Positions 1 through 9,919 are shown, counted from the first letter of the stretch. The stretch is DNA of 64,000 nucleotides from Adhaeribacter pallidiroseus (GCF_003340495.1 NZ_QASA01000001.1:4712001-4776000), one strand, 5' to 3'. Numbers and translations: made by a program. The notes: generated from the sequence alone by a model not told the origin.

Positions 1-2627
1 TGCGATAGAAAAGTAATGAGCGAAGCAAACTCTTCGTAAGATAAAGCATTGGCTAAACCGGACGGCATCATGGAGGTTTCCATTTCTTTGCGCGAGGTTA
101 TGTCGCTGGTTTTAATCGTGAATACTTGGCCGGCAATGTTGCGCATCACTACTTTACCGGCCGTTTCTTCCGACACAAATCCCGTGAACGTTTGGCCACC
201 TTTGGTATTAATGGTAACCGTGGCAAAGCCCTGGGAAATAGAAGCATTGGGTTTCAGGATAGATTCGGCGATTTGTTCCCGGTTCATGATGGAGCCAATC
301 TGGCCCATAAACGGCCCTTTTAAAGTTTCGCCCCGGTTTATACTGTGGCAGGCAATGCAACCTTGCCGGGTAAACAATCCTTTACCAATAGCGGCATCAC
401 CTTTCACTTTAGCCATCGCCAGCATCACATCTTCAATCGACGATTTACCAATCTGGCCTTTCTGGTTCCGGATTTTGTCCAGATCTACTTTCACGGTTTC
501 CTCAGTAGCTACCGAATCTTCGCCGCCAAATTCAGTAATACCCATCCGCAAACGGCCATTCATATCGGCAAACAATTGTTTGCCGGTGGCATCGGCTTGA
601 TTCCACTCCTTTTTTAAAAATTTTTCAATTTCCGGCGAAGCTTCCCAGGTTACTCCTTTGTAATAAGGGCCATGGGTATCGGGGCGAGTGCTCCACCACC
701 AGGAACCATCGTAAGGCGCTTCTTTTTGGTACAAACGGGCTACGGTAGTCACTATCTCTTTTTTCCGGTTCGCATCTTGGGTTTGCTGGTAAGCGGTAAT
801 TAAACCATTTACGGCTTTCGGATCGTGCATATAACGCAAAGCCCAGAGCGCTAAAGTTGCATTTTCGGAATTTAGAGCTTTCACGCAAGCATCTACGGCG
901 TTTAAGTTTACTAAAGCCCGCACCGCCAGGTGCGCCGGAATAATAGCGGCATTAGGCGTAGCATGCGGTCCTTCGGTGTTTTTAGCCGGCGCGACAAACG
1001 AGGCCGGCACTTTGGTTTGGAGTAAAGCTTCGGCGGCATCTGGCCGGCCCAAACGGCCTAAACCAATAATGGCGGCTACCTGCACTCTTTCGGAAGGATC
1101 TTTTAAAGCTTGCAGGAAAGGCTCGGTGGGTACATTTTTTAAAAATTCCTTCCGATCGGTTAATACTTTTAAGGCAAATTCTTTTACCTGATTATCTTGA
1201 ATTAACTTAATTAAGTTAAGAATACCCGATTCACCGGCAAGCTGGGCATAAGTATACATCCCCGCTACGCGCACTTCCAAAGGCTGGCTTTTATCGCTGG
1301 CAATTTTCCAGACAGTTTTCGTGGCTTTTTTGGCTGGTCGAGTCAGCAGTTCCTGCTGTGCGTACAAACGAGCCACGGCGCTATTCGACTTAATTAAGCC
1401 GACTAAGTCGTTGAGGGAAGATTTTTTTAAATCCGGGAAGGCTTTGTAGGTCCAGTTCTGCGGCACTACGCGTACCACGTAGCCTTTAGCGGGGTTCCCG
1501 GAATAACCAGCGCCATCCCAGGCAGCTAAATACATGCGGCCCGAGCCGTCTACATCCACATCGGTGATTTGCGGGAGCTTAATAAATTCTTCTTCTTTTT
1601 GCGTAAAGCTGGGGCCATCCGGGGTAACCCGGTGAATGTACAACTGGCTCCGGCCCCAATCGGCCATCAGGGGTACTTTGTTGTATTTAGCGGGCCAGGT
1701 AGGTTCATCCATAAACAAAGAGCCCGTGCCGGAGCCACCGCCTACATCTACCAGCGCCGGAATAATTTCGTCGGTAAAATGCTGAAACAACACCGGGTAG
1801 CCGTATTCGCCGGATTGCAGCTGGTGACTAAACCGAATGTTCCAGCCGCCGCCGTCGTTGGTATTGTCGCGCGTAAAAATGTTCATGTAGGGGTCAATGG
1901 CTACGTCGTAGATATTGCGCATACCGTGCGAATATACTTCCATGCCGGTACCATCGGGCCGCACCCGTACAATACCGCCGCCCAGCATCGTTAGCTTTTT
2001 ACCACCTTGGTCGGTAGCATTATGGAAACCAAAATCGCCCACGGCAATGTAAATCCAGCCATCAATCCCCAGTCGGATGCCGTTGGTCGCGTGGTCGGTG
2101 CCGCGGCTTTGCAGGAAGTTAGGGTTACTAATACCCGTAATTAAGGGTGTAGAAGACCCATCGGCTACGCCGTCGTGGTTAGCGTCCGTGAAAACTACTA
2201 AATCCATACCGGTGGCTTTGTTGTTTTCTTTCGAAAAAGTAGTGTGCAGCACATACACTTTATCCCCGACCGAGATAATGCCCCGCGGATTATCCACCAT
2301 GGCGAAAGTGGTATGCTGGTCTACCTGGCCGTCGTTGTTGCTATCTACTAAACGTACAATGCTGCCCTTGCCCGGATCTTTCCCCAGGGAGCCGATCATA
2401 TCTACGCCCACGTACACTTCGCCGGTGGGCGCTACGGCCAAACACGCGGGACTAGGGGTTAAATCGGGACCGGCAAAGTTGGTAATTTTTAAATCTTCGG
2501 GTCCTTCTAAAGCTACAGCCGCTTTTTGCCCTGTCGTTTTTTCGGTTTTTTTAGTAAGATCTAATTCCTGCGAAAGCCCCAACAGCAACAGGAAAACATA
2601 AAACAGACTTAAAGAAATTTTCAACAT
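1..2627 (-). CDS. PVC-type heme-binding CxxCH protein, secreted (C-terminus cut by window edge)
   Basis: The reading frame is open from an ATG at 2627 to the left edge, giving about 875 residues. It starts with a signal peptide (residues 1 to about 18). A beta-propeller region of the sugar-dehydrogenase type follows (about 40-430), then HEAT-like helical repeats (about 450-720). The C-terminal part is a c-type cytochrome domain with the heme motif CIACH at residues 757-761 and a methionine-rich MPSG stretch near the end that could supply the axial ligand. The last visible residues (EEFASLITFLS) match the usual end of this family, so only a few codons are missing. The family is common in Planctomycetes and Bacteroidota and is thought to act as a periplasmic redox or sugar-oxidising enzyme; the substrate is unknown. 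Confidence 0.85.
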   Translation of the reverse strand, partial: MLKISLSLFYVFLLLLGLSQELDLTKKTEKTTGQKAAVALEGPEDLKITNFAGPDLTPSPACLAVAPTGEVYVGVDMIGSLGKDPGKGSIVRLVDSNNDGQVDQHTTFAMVDNPRGIISVGDKVYVLHTTFSKENNKATGMDLVVFTDANHDGVADGSSTPLITGISNPNFLQSRGTDHATNGIRLGIDGWIYIAVGDFGFHNATDQGGKKLTMLGGGIVRVRPDGTGMEVYSHGMRNIYDVAIDPYMNIFTRDNTNDGGGWNIRFSHQLQSGEYGYPVLFQHFTDEIIPALVDVGGGSGTGSLFMDEPTWPAKYNKVPLMADWGRSQLYIHRVTPDGPSFTQKEEEFIKLPQITDVDVDGSGRMYLAAWDGAGYSGNPAKGYVVRVVPQNWTYKAFPDLKKSSLNDLVGLIKSNSAVARLYAQQELLTRPAKKATKTVWKIASDKSQPLEVRVAGMYTYAQLAGESGILNLIKLIQDNQVKEFALKVLTDRKEFLKNVPTEPFLQALKDPSERVQVAAIIGLGRLGRPDAAEALLQTKVPASFVAPAKNTEGPHATPNAAIIPAHLAVRALVNLNAVDACVKALNSENATLALWALRYMHDPKAVNGLITAYQQTQDANRKKEIVTTVARLYQKEAPYDGSWWWSTRPDTHGPYYKGVTWEASPEIEKFLKKEWNQADATGKQLFADMNGRLRMGITEFGGEDSVATEETVKVDLDKIRNQKGQIGKSSIEDVMLAMAKVKGDAAIGKGLFTRQGCIACHSINRGETLKGPFMGQIGSIMNREQIAESILKPNASISQGFATVTINTKGGQTFTGFVSEETAGKVVMRNIAGQVFTIKTSDITSRKEMETSMMPSGLANALSYEEFASLITFLS

Positions 2628-3221
2628 TTTAAAAACCTAATAATTACACCTGATAATTTAAATACACACCAAACTGACTACTAATTAACATGATAAAAAT
2701 TAATTGACCTAATACCACCACGGTAAACGTATTTTCCGACCGTACTTTTTTAAATTTTTGGTTTCCCGGGGCAGCTTCACGGATCTTACTCCTATTTCTA
2801 TGTTAAGTAAAAACAACTTTCACAAAAAATTAATTTTGCGTTTATGAGAGTTATTGCAAATAAACTATCGATAAAAGCCTGTTTTACTGGTGGCTATCGG
2901 AGTAGTGGTTAAGCAAAGCCACACCCGATAATCTAAAAAGAAACTTACAACCTATTAATGGTTTAAAGCGATAGGTAGAAAATTGATAGGTAGAAAATTA
3001 ATAAGTAAGAAATGTATTTTAAAGTAGCAGCAGGATCGTTCGGTGATAGATAAAACAGTAAACTTGAATTTATCAAATAGATAATAGAAACTTTATAAAA
3101 GAGCTTTCCGCTATTTAGCCGCTCTTTTTACAACATCTAAAAATTTAAAATTAGCGGGCTTTCGGCGGGTTAACATTTGCGACTGCCTTAATTAACAACG
3201 GGCACTAAACAGTTACGAAAT
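2628..3221. other. Intergenic region, AT-rich, no gene seen
   Basis: I see no convincing coding sequence here. It contains a short direct repeat of the unit GATAGGTAGAAAATT (about 2970-2999, two copies) and a weak stem-loop at 3097-3129. It lies upstream of the heme protein gene and downstream of the histidine kinase gene, both on the minus strand. Confidence 0.5.
3097..3129 (-). terminator. Possible terminator after the histidine kinase gene
   Basis: An 8-bp stem AAAAGAGC/GCTCTTTT encloses a 16-base loop, with a few T residues on the minus-strand side. It lies about 95 bases downstream of the kinase stop codon. The loop is large, so this is a moderate call. Confidence 0.45.
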
Positions 3222-4472
3222 TTATTTAACTAACCCGGCCGGTAATTCCACAATAAAGGTTGCTCCGGCATTTTCCTGGCTTTCCACCCTGATGGTACCT
3301 TGGTGTTTCTCAATGATTTGTTTTACAATGTACAAACCTAAGCCGGTGGTAGGTTCACCGGCGGTGCCGTTTCGCCCCGCTTTGGTAAATTTTTGAAAAA
3401 TAGTGGCTTGTAAGGACTCCGGAATACCAATACCATTATCCTGAATGTACAGCATGGTGTGTTTCCCATTATTTTTTAAAATAATGTTTACTTGTCCATT
3501 CGGTTGCGTAAATTTTATTGCATTAGAAACTAAATTTTCCAGCACCCGCCTGAACTTCTCTCGGTTTACAAAAGCGTATACCGGTTTCTTGGGAGTTTGG
3601 AACTCTATGGCAATGTTCTTGTTTTGAGCACCCACACTTAAATTTTGGAGGTGGAACTGAATAAAAGCTTTTAGATCGGTTTCTTCCAGATCTTCCTGGG
3701 TAGATTCTACTTCGCCAATAAGTAGTAAATCCTTAATCAATAATAAGGCTTTATCGGAGGTATCCGAAATAAGATTAACTAAAGCAGAAGTCTCCTCTTG
3801 TTTTTTCTGTTCATTTGCTTGGAGTTGCTCCAGGTTTTCTCTTAAAAAACCGGCTGCTAAATAAATGTTGAAAAGCGGCGATTTTAAATCATGGGCAATC
3901 ATGTGCATGATCGTCTCCTGATTTTCGTACTGCTTTTTTAATTGCTGTTCTAAAGCTTTTCGGTTGCTAATATTTTCTATGATGGTAAAGCCTAACCACT
4001 CGTGCTGGTCCTGGAAAAGAATAGAAGTTACCTGGCACCAAAGACCAGAACCATCTTTCTGGAGCAAACAGGTATCCAGTTGAAAAGCCGGAATCTTTTC
4101 TTCCCAAAGCTTTTGTCGCAGTTCCTGCCAATGGTGCACAAAATCTGGGTGGGAAAGCTTGGTAATTTCAATACCAATTAACTCGGCTTTGCTGTAGCCC
4201 AGCATCTGCTGCAAAGCTTTATTTACATTTTTAATTTTTAAATCCGGGCCAATAATTTTATTTCCCATAATGGACCGGTCGAAAATACCCGCAAACCGGC
4301 TTTGGCTTTCTTCGTACCTTTTTTCAATGGCTTCTTGTTCTTTCAGTTTAGCTTTAGCCGCCGTATTCTCGGCGCGCAGTTGCTTTACTTCTTCTCGCAA
4401 AGCCATGATTTCAACTTCAAGCGGAGCTCTTTCCTTTTCGGAACCATTCAGGCTATCTTTTGCGTGGGACAT
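3222..4472 (-). CDS. PAS domain-containing sensor histidine kinase (cytoplasmic)
   Basis: This 416-residue kinase has an N-terminal coiled coil (about 10-58) and one PAS domain (about 55-170), followed by the dimerisation helix with the phosphoacceptor motif HDLKSPL (His194). The ATP-binding domain shows the N box NLVSN (313-317), DNGIG (345-349) and GLGLY (377-381). All catalytic elements are present. There is no signal peptide or membrane segment, so it should sense a cytoplasmic or membrane-diffusible cue through the PAS domain. No response regulator gene is adjacent, so its partner must be encoded elsewhere and the signal is unknown. Confidence 0.9.
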   Translation of the reverse strand: MSHAKDSLNGSEKERAPLEVEIMALREEVKQLRAENTAAKAKLKEQEAIEKRYEESQSRFAGIFDRSIMGNKIIGPDLKIKNVNKALQQMLGYSKAELIGIEITKLSHPDFVHHWQELRQKLWEEKIPAFQLDTCLLQKDGSGLWCQVTSILFQDQHEWLGFTIIENISNRKALEQQLKKQYENQETIMHMIAHDLKSPLFNIYLAAGFLRENLEQLQANEQKKQEETSALVNLISDTSDKALLLIKDLLLIGEVESTQEDLEETDLKAFIQFHLQNLSVGAQNKNIAIEFQTPKKPVYAFVNREKFRRVLENLVSNAIKFTQPNGQVNIILKNNGKHTMLYIQDNGIGIPESLQATIFQKFTKAGRNGTAGEPTTGLGLYIVKQIIEKHQGTIRVESQENAGATFIVELPAGLVK

Positions 4473-5412
4473 GTAGTAAGATATAGTAGTACAGAAATTT
4501 ATATAAAATAAATACTAAGTAACAGGACAAAATTAATTTGATAAAAACCTAAGTTTAAGTACTTGATGATTAATTTCTTATAGATCGAACAACGAACAAC
4601 TAAAAACGAACAACTACTTAGTGTAGATTATGCGCGAGTAGCTAGCTTAATTTTTTTCGGAGATGTTCTGGCCGCCTTTTCTAACTAATACGTTTACTTA
4701 ATTTGGCATCCAAGACGAACCTTTCGTTGATCTGGGCCAATCCCCAAGTTTTGAATGGTTTACGTGCTTAAACAAGAAAGACGCTCCCGCTTGTCGTTCA
4801 CGGAAGAAAAGTTAATTCATTTTATCTTTCTTTACTGGTAAAATCAAATCTACTCTTGCTTTAACTTATTTCATCTTTTAAGCAATTAGCGTTTAAGGGT
4901 TTGATAAATCCGTTCTTTTCCAAAGGTAAGCCATAAGGGATGATTTCATCTAAATAGCGAATATGCTTTAATTTGGTTGCGGCCCCGTTCTCTTTCTTCC
5001 ACATTGTAAAAATTAAAGTCTAACCATCCGGCCATAATGCTTTGTGCCAGGTAAATGATTTGTACGAAAATCAGAAGAAATAAAGGTGGAAAAAATACGT
5101 AAATGTGTGCGGTGGATACTTAAAATGGTTTTACTGAATTACAGACGAGCCAGCATTGCGCTATAACCAACCTTAAACAACTGCAAGCCAAACTACTAAT
5201 TTACTAATCACAAGCTTTTTAACTAAAAATAAACGCTCCCGGCAAATACTTTTATGATTAATTAAAAACCGGTTACCAGCATCGCCGTCCGTAAAATAAT
5301 TTTTAAAAATTTTGTAAGCAGACAGTCTAAACAGCATTCAGTTAATTTAAAAGTTTAAAGCTGGTTAATTAAACCGTGAAAATCAACAAGAGTAGCAGGC
5401 ATTTTTGCGCTT
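4473..5412. other. Long intergenic region with a possible gene remnant
   Basis: No intact gene of normal length is visible in these 940 bases. About 4581-4619 holds three near copies of the unit CGAACAACTA. On the minus strand between about 5110 and 4870 two short reading frames abut: one encodes a hydrophobic stretch followed by MAGWLDFNFYNVEERE, and the other, in a different frame, encodes HIRYLDEIIPYGLPLEKNGF and ends at a stop near 4868. Together they look like the decayed or frameshifted end of one gene, but I do not recognise the protein. Confidence 0.3.
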
Positions 5413-6756
5413 TTAGCTTTTAAAAAAGACCAGTAGGCCCCAAAGTAGCAATTGCACGGTAAATCCCATAAATAAAGTGGCCATGCTGTATACTTTTAAA
5501 GTAGCGGCCGTTTCCAGATTAGAAAAGCGGCTGATCACCCAGAAGTAAGCATCATTGGCATGACTCACCATCATACTGCCGGCCCCCATGCTCAGAATGG
5601 CCATAGTTAGCTCCGCCGGAGAATGTAAGCCTAAATCGGCCAGTAAGGGAGTAACCAGGGAGGCAGCCGTCATGACGGCTACAGTAGAAGAACCTTGTGC
5701 CGTTTTAATAATAGCGGCAATTAAAAACGGGAAAAAAATCCCCAGCGATAAACCACTCAGCATGTTACCTAAATTTTTCCCCATGCCAGTAGCTTGCAGC
5801 ATTTCGCCGAACATGCCGCCGGCGGCAATAATAGCCAAAATCATCCCGGCTTTGTCTACACCTTCAGAAAGCCAATGCGACAACTCCTTTTTATATTCTT
5901 TCTGCAGCAACGTAAAAGAAAAAATAATTCCGATGGCTAGCGCCATTATGGGTTCGCCGGCAAAAGAAATAATTTTAAAAAAAGTACTTTCTTGGCTAGC
6001 AACGGGAGTAGCATACAGCATGATGATGGACTTACTACCAATTAAAGCAATGGGCAGGATAACCGGTAAAAAAGCAAGTGCCGCCGCCGGCAAATGCTTT
6101 ACCTCCCCTGGCCCCGTTTCTGGTTCTACGTAGGCGTGGGTTATTTTACGGCCTCGCCAAACACTCCATCCATAACCCACTAAAGCCGCAGGAATCGCCA
6201 GCACCAGCCCCCCCAGCATAACCATTCCTAAATCGCCTCCAGCGGTACTCACGGCCGCCGTAATACCGGGATGAGGCGGCACCAGGCAGTGTACCGCGTA
6301 CAAAGAAGTAGCTAAAGCCGAGGCCATAACGGGCATCTGGTGCCGGGCTTTTTGCACCAAAGAATGATTTAAGCCGCTCAATATAATAAAGCCACTATCG
6401 CAAAAAATAGGAATACCAATAATAAACCCCGTTAAAGCAATCGCTATGGGTGCATTTTTTTCTTGCACCATTTTTAAAATAGCATTGGCCATGCTTCTGG
6501 TAGCGCCTGTTTTTTCCAGTATTACGCCTAAAGTAGTACCCAAAATAATTAGTAACCCAATTTTTTCCATGGTATGGCCAAAACCGGTTTTGAGTACCGC
6601 TACAATGCTGGCTAAGGGTAAACCGCTCAGCACACCCACCCCTAAAGCCGCTACCAGCAAGGCAAAAAAGGCGTTAACTTTTCTATAGGCCGTAATCCAT
6701 ATAATAAAGACTATACTGGCAATAAGCAGAAAGAATAAGTAGTACGTGGTAGCCAT
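5413..6756 (-). CDS. GntP family permease (gluconate:H+ symporter type)
   Basis: This 447-residue protein is almost entirely hydrophobic, with about 12 to 14 membrane segments and the glycine- and proline-rich loops of the GntP/GntT family (for example the CDSGFIILSGLNHS region and VPPHPG, about 118-162). Family members import gluconate or related sugar acids such as glycerate or D-serine with protons. Its length is normal for the family. No sugar-acid kinase or dehydrogenase gene is adjacent, so the substrate cannot be inferred from context. The gene stands alone on the minus strand. Confidence 0.88.
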   Translation of the reverse strand: MATTYYLFFLLIASIVFIIWITAYRKVNAFFALLVAALGVGVLSGLPLASIVAVLKTGFGHTMEKIGLLIILGTTLGVILEKTGATRSMANAILKMVQEKNAPIAIALTGFIIGIPIFCDSGFIILSGLNHSLVQKARHQMPVMASALATSLYAVHCLVPPHPGITAAVSTAGGDLGMVMLGGLVLAIPAALVGYGWSVWRGRKITHAYVEPETGPGEVKHLPAAALAFLPVILPIALIGSKSIIMLYATPVASQESTFFKIISFAGEPIMALAIGIIFSFTLLQKEYKKELSHWLSEGVDKAGMILAIIAAGGMFGEMLQATGMGKNLGNMLSGLSLGIFFPFLIAAIIKTAQGSSTVAVMTAASLVTPLLADLGLHSPAELTMAILSMGAGSMMVSHANDAYFWVISRFSNLETAATLKVYSMATLFMGFTVQLLLWGLLVFFKS

Positions 6757-7298
6757 GCTGCAAAATATTATTTTACCAAGGATAAGATAAGTAGTGGTTC
6801 GTGGTTCGTGATCAGGCTAATAAAAATGCCAATAATTAGTTACTTAACCCAAAGTATTCATTAGCTTACTTTCGACCAAGCACTTACTTTAAAATAGAAT
6901 TTTTTATTTTTAAATTAATGGCAATTAGCTGCAAAAATATACGGTAAAACAAGGTCATACTATTAGCGCAGTTTGCCTCCGCCCTATTTTTTACTAATAA
7001 CGGATCAGCATTTTTAAATACTTGCATAGCCGCAAATAGCTAAGTGCCATTGTTTTTCCCGGCACTATGTAGCTAAGGTTAACAAAAAATACGGACAATT
7101 ACAGGAGCTGCAACAGGAGAAGCTGTTTCTTTTACTATATTCATTTAAGCCTTTACATTTTATTAGCATCAGACCAGTAGCAGCGGTACAGCTAATGTCA
7201 TTTTTTAAATAAAAGCTTTGGTATTGCCGAGCGGGGGAATAGCCATTGTAACACGACCTGGGGCTAATAAGTAGAATATATAATGTACCCAGAGTAAT
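6757..7298. other. Intergenic region with no gene seen
   Basis: This AT-rich stretch of about 540 bases separates the GntP gene from the tRNA-like RNA. It includes a short repeated GTGGTTCGTGGTTCGTG sequence near 6793. I see no reading frame with coding character on either strand. Confidence 0.45.
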
Positions 7299-7335
7299 AA
7301 AAAAGCCTCTTCGTTTTAAACGAAAAGGCTTTTTT
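7299..7335 (-). terminator. Rho-independent terminator after the tRNA-like RNA
   Basis: The stem AAAAAAGCC/GGCTTTTTT continues inward with TTCG/CGAA across one mismatch, around a 7-base loop. It begins one base after the 3' end of the tRNA-like element on the minus strand and ends in a T run, so it would release a discrete small RNA. Confidence 0.75.
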
Positions 7336-7336
7336 G

Positions 7337-7466
7337 CTGTAGGGGAAGGAATCGAACCTCCACGGAGTAGTTAGGCAAAAATCAACTTAGAGGTCAATAA
7401 CGCTTTATCCTATAAATCTCCACCCCCGAGAGAGGAGGGCATGTCTGCCAGTTTCAACACCCTACA
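7337..7466 (-). ncRNA. tRNA-like RNA (class II, degenerate Leu-like) with an oversized variable region
   Basis: On the minus strand the ends TGTAGGG and CCCTACA form a perfect 7-bp acceptor stem. The D arm (GAAACTGGCAGACA) is that of a leucine-type tRNA, including the GG pair. A 5-bp anticodon stem (CCCTC/GGGGG) carries the loop CTCTCTC, which would read CTC as anticodon but has a pyrimidine at position 37. The T arm is canonical, with loop TTCGATT on a GGAGG/CCTTC stem. Between the anticodon and T arms lie about 55-60 bases that can form a hairpin, far longer than a normal class II variable arm. No CCA is encoded. A promoter and a terminator flank it closely. It could be a divergent tRNA, a decayed tRNA-Leu or a repurposed tRNA-like regulator. 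Confidence 0.6.
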
Positions 7467-7482
7467 ATGTGTTTTTGTTTAC

Positions 7483-7515
7483 CAAATATACGTGATAAAA
7501 TTAATTGCTTCAAAA
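7483..7515 (-). promoter_or_regulatory. Bacteroidota-type promoter of the tRNA-like RNA
   Basis: On the minus strand a TTTTG box (7515-7511) lies 20 bases before TATATTTG (7490-7483). This matches the Bacteroidota -33/-7 consensus (TTTG, spacer about 19-21, TAnnTTTG). Transcription would start within about ten bases of the 5' end of the tRNA-like element. Confidence 0.65.
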
Positions 7516-7562
7516 TATTTTAAATATTTTACTTAAAAATTATGTTATTTTAAATTTATACT

Positions 7563-7570
7563 TACTTTTG
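7563..7570 (+). promoter_or_regulatory. -7 promoter box of the Lrp/AsnC regulator gene
   Basis: TACTTTTG matches TAnnTTTG and lies 29 bases before the ATG. No clear -33 box is visible. It would fire divergently from the promoter of the tRNA-like RNA, so both units share about 130 bases of control region. Confidence 0.45.
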
Positions 7571-7599
7571 TTAAAACAAATCAAAAATAGGCGATTTAT

Positions 7600-8064
7600 A
7601 TGCTCAAAAATTTAGAAATTGACAATACGGATCTCAAAATCCTCTCTCTGTTGATGGAAGACGCGAAAATGGCGTACGCAGATGTAGGAAAAGAAGTGTT
7701 TGTTTCGGGCGGTACGGTACACGTGCGCATGAAAAAAATGGAACAAATGGGCATTGTAACGGGTACCCAACTTAAATTAAACTATGGTAATTTAGGTTAC
7801 GATGTAAATGCTTTTTTGGGAATTTACCTGCGCAAAAGTTCGATGTATAACGAGGTGTTAGAGCAACTTCGCCGGATACCAGAAGTAATTAGCGTAAATT
7901 ACACTACCGGCATTTACAGCATGTTTGCGAAATTAATCTGCAAAGATACCATGCACCTGAAAAATGTTTTAACCGACAAAATCCAGAAAATACCGGGCAT
8001 CCAGCGGACGGAAACCTTTATTTCTCTGGAAGAAAGTATTAGCCGACCGGTACAATTACTCTAA
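7600..8064 (+). CDS. Lrp/AsnC family transcriptional regulator
   Basis: The 154-residue protein has the N-terminal helix-turn-helix of the family (residues about 8-55: IDNTDLKILSLLMEDAKMAY and onward) and a C-terminal alpha/beta ligand-binding domain (about 65-150) that forms octamers and binds amino acids in relatives. Length is normal. Such proteins act as feast/famine regulators and usually control their own gene. It is divergent from the tRNA-like RNA gene, so it may also bind that control region; this is inference. The ligand cannot be told from the sequence. Confidence 0.9.
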   Translation: MLKNLEIDNTDLKILSLLMEDAKMAYADVGKEVFVSGGTVHVRMKKMEQMGIVTGTQLKLNYGNLGYDVNAFLGIYLRKSSMYNEVLEQLRRIPEVISVNYTTGIYSMFAKLICKDTMHLKNVLTDKIQKIPGIQRTETFISLEESISRPVQLL

Positions 8065-8108
8065 TTAAAGCAGCGTGATATGGTTAAAAACCTGCATCTG
8101 CCTGTAAC

Positions 8109-8160
8109 AAAAGTGGCATCCGCTATCAGGTAAATCTCCTGGTACGCTGATGCCGCTTTT
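8109..8160. terminator. Bidirectional terminator between the lrp-like gene and aspS
   Basis: A long stem begins AAAAGTGGCATC and ends GATGCCGCTTTT, with an inner stem TATCAGG/CCTGGTA and a 7-base loop. A and T runs lie on both flanks, so it can stop transcription from both convergent genes. Confidence 0.8.
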
Positions 8161-8173
8161 AAATATTTAAAAA

Positions 8174-9919
8174 TTACTTTAAACGGATACTTAATTCGTT
8201 TAATTGGGCTTCGGCAATTGGCGACGGGGAATCAATCATCATATCGCGGCCGGAATTGTTCTTAGGGAAGGCAATAAAATCGCGGATGGAATCGGCGCCG
8301 CCAAATAAAGAACACAGCCGGTCGAACCCAAAGGCAATGCCTCCGTGCGGGGGTGCGCCGTACTCAAAAGCATTTAATAAAAAGCCAAATTGCTCCCGGG
8401 CTTCTTCATCGGTAAATCCTAAAAGCTTAAACATCCGTTCCTGCAGAGGCCGCTCGTGAATCCGGATGGAACCTCCTCCTACTTCTACGCCGTTAATAAC
8501 CATGTCGTAGGCATTGGCGCGTACCGCCCCCGGATTGGTTTCCAATAATTCAAAATCTTCTTGCTTGGGTGAGGTAAACGGATGGTGCATGGCAAAATAA
8601 CGTTTTTCGTCTTCGTTATACTCCAGCAACGGAAAATCCAGTACCCACAACGGCGAAAAAGTATTTTTATCGCGTAAGCCCAGGCGTTCGCCCATTTCTA
8701 AACGTAATTCAGATAATGCTTTACGCGCCTTATCAGCGGTACCGGCAATAACCAAAATTAAATCGCCGGGTTTGGCGGCAAGAGCTGCGGTCCACTGTTG
8801 TAAATCTGCGGGAGTAAAAAATTTATCTACCGACGATTTTACCGCGCCATTGGCCTCCACACGGGCGTAAATTAATCCGGTGGCTCCAAGTTGTGGTCGT
8901 TTCACAAATTCGGTTAGTTCATCAATCTGTTTGCGAGTATAAGTGGCCGCACCGGTTACATTTATGCCCACAATTAATTCTGCCTCATCGAAAACTTTAA
9001 AATTTTTGTTTTGCACAAAACCATTCATTTCTACAAAGCGCATGTCAAAGCGGGTATCGGGCTTGTCGTTGCCGTAATATTTCATAGCGTCGGCGTAGGT
9101 CATGCGGGGTAACTCCGCGATGTCGATGCCGCGCACGATTTTGAATAAATGCTTTACTAAACCTTCAAAAGTATTCAAGATATCTTCCTGGTTCACAAAA
9201 GAAAGCTCGCAGTCAATTTGGGTAAATTCCGGTTGGCGGTCGGCGCGTAAATCTTCGTCGCGGAAGCATTTTACAATCTGAAAGTACTTATCGAAACCCG
9301 ACACCATTAACAATTGCTTAAATGTTTGCGGCGACTGGGGTAAAGCGTAAAATTCGCCAGGGTTCATGCGGCTGGGCACCACAAAATCGCGGGCGCCTTC
9401 GGGCGTAGATTTAATTAGTACGGGCGTTTCTACTTCTATGAATTGCAAACCATCCAGATAGGCCCGGGTTTGCTGCATCATGCGGTGCCGGAGTTCCAGG
9501 TTTTTGCGCACACTGCTGCGGCGTAAATCCAGGTAACGGTATTTCATGCGCAGGTCGTCACCGCCATCGGTATCGTCTTCAATTAAAAAAGGCGGCAGTT
9601 TGGCAGGGTTCAGAATCGTTAACTCCTGTAACTGAATTTCAATGTCGCCGGTAGGTAATTTATCGTTTTTAGAAATGCGCTCCAGCACTATACCGTTAGC
9701 TTTAATTACAAATTCCCGCCCTAATTGCCGTGCTTGAGCAATTACTTCGGGAGCGATAACGCCTTCTTCGAGTTTTAATTGCGTAATGCCATACCGGTCG
9801 CGGAGGTCAATCCAGAGCATACCGCCTTTGTCGCGGGTTCGTTGTACCCATCCGGTGAGCGTAACTTCTTGCCCCACGTTTACTAACCTTAATTCACCGC
9901 ACGTATGTGTTCTTAGCAT
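8174..9919 (-). CDS. aspS: Aspartate--tRNA ligase
   Basis: This 581-residue class II aminoacyl-tRNA synthetase charges tRNA-Asp in the cytoplasm. It has an N-terminal OB fold (about 1-110), the bacterial class II catalytic core with the [20 protein letters not shown] motif near 195-215, the bacterial-type GAD insertion domain in the middle, and the C-terminal motif 3 GIAFGFDRL. The start is fixed by the family-typical [11 protein letters not shown] opening. Length matches bacterial AspRS. It appears to be a single-gene unit. Confidence 0.97.
   Translation of the reverse strand: MLRTHTCGELRLVNVGQEVTLTGWVQRTRDKGGMLWIDLRDRYGITQLKLEEGVIAPEVIAQARQLGREFVIKANGIVLERISKNDKLPTGDIEIQLQELTILNPAKLPPFLIEDDTDGGDDLRMKYRYLDLRRSSVRKNLELRHRMMQQTRAYLDGLQFIEVETPVLIKSTPEGARDFVVPSRMNPGEFYALPQSPQTFKQLLMVSGFDKYFQIVKCFRDEDLRADRQPEFTQIDCELSFVNQEDILNTFEGLVKHLFKIVRGIDIAELPRMTYADAMKYYGNDKPDTRFDMRFVEMNGFVQNKNFKVFDEAELIVGINVTGAATYTRKQIDELTEFVKRPQLGATGLIYARVEANGAVKSSVDKFFTPADLQQWTAALAAKPGDLILVIAGTADKARKALSELRLEMGERLGLRDKNTFSPLWVLDFPLLEYNEDEKRYFAMHHPFTSPKQEDFELLETNPGAVRANAYDMVINGVEVGGGSIRIHERPLQERMFKLLGFTDEEAREQFGFLLNAFEYGAPPHGGIAFGFDRLCSLFGGADSIRDFIAFPKNNSGRDMMIDSPSPIAEAQLNELSIRLK

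Noticed and set aside
49-600. Plus-strand reading frames at the left end
   Set aside because: They are antisense to the PVC-type heme protein, whose signal peptide, domains and CIACH motif in one continuous minus-strand frame explain the region.
4581-4619. CRISPR-like repeat array
   Set aside because: The CGAACAACTA units are short and imperfect with no spacers, and no cas genes are present.
7337-7466. tRNA gene interrupted by a group I intron
   Set aside because: The extra sequence is about 55-60 bases and sits in the variable region, not in the anticodon loop; group I introns are much longer.
7321-7470. tmRNA (ssrA)
   Set aside because: The element is only ~130 nt, has a normal D arm and shows no tag reading frame, so it does not fit tmRNA; a tRNA-like RNA explains it better.
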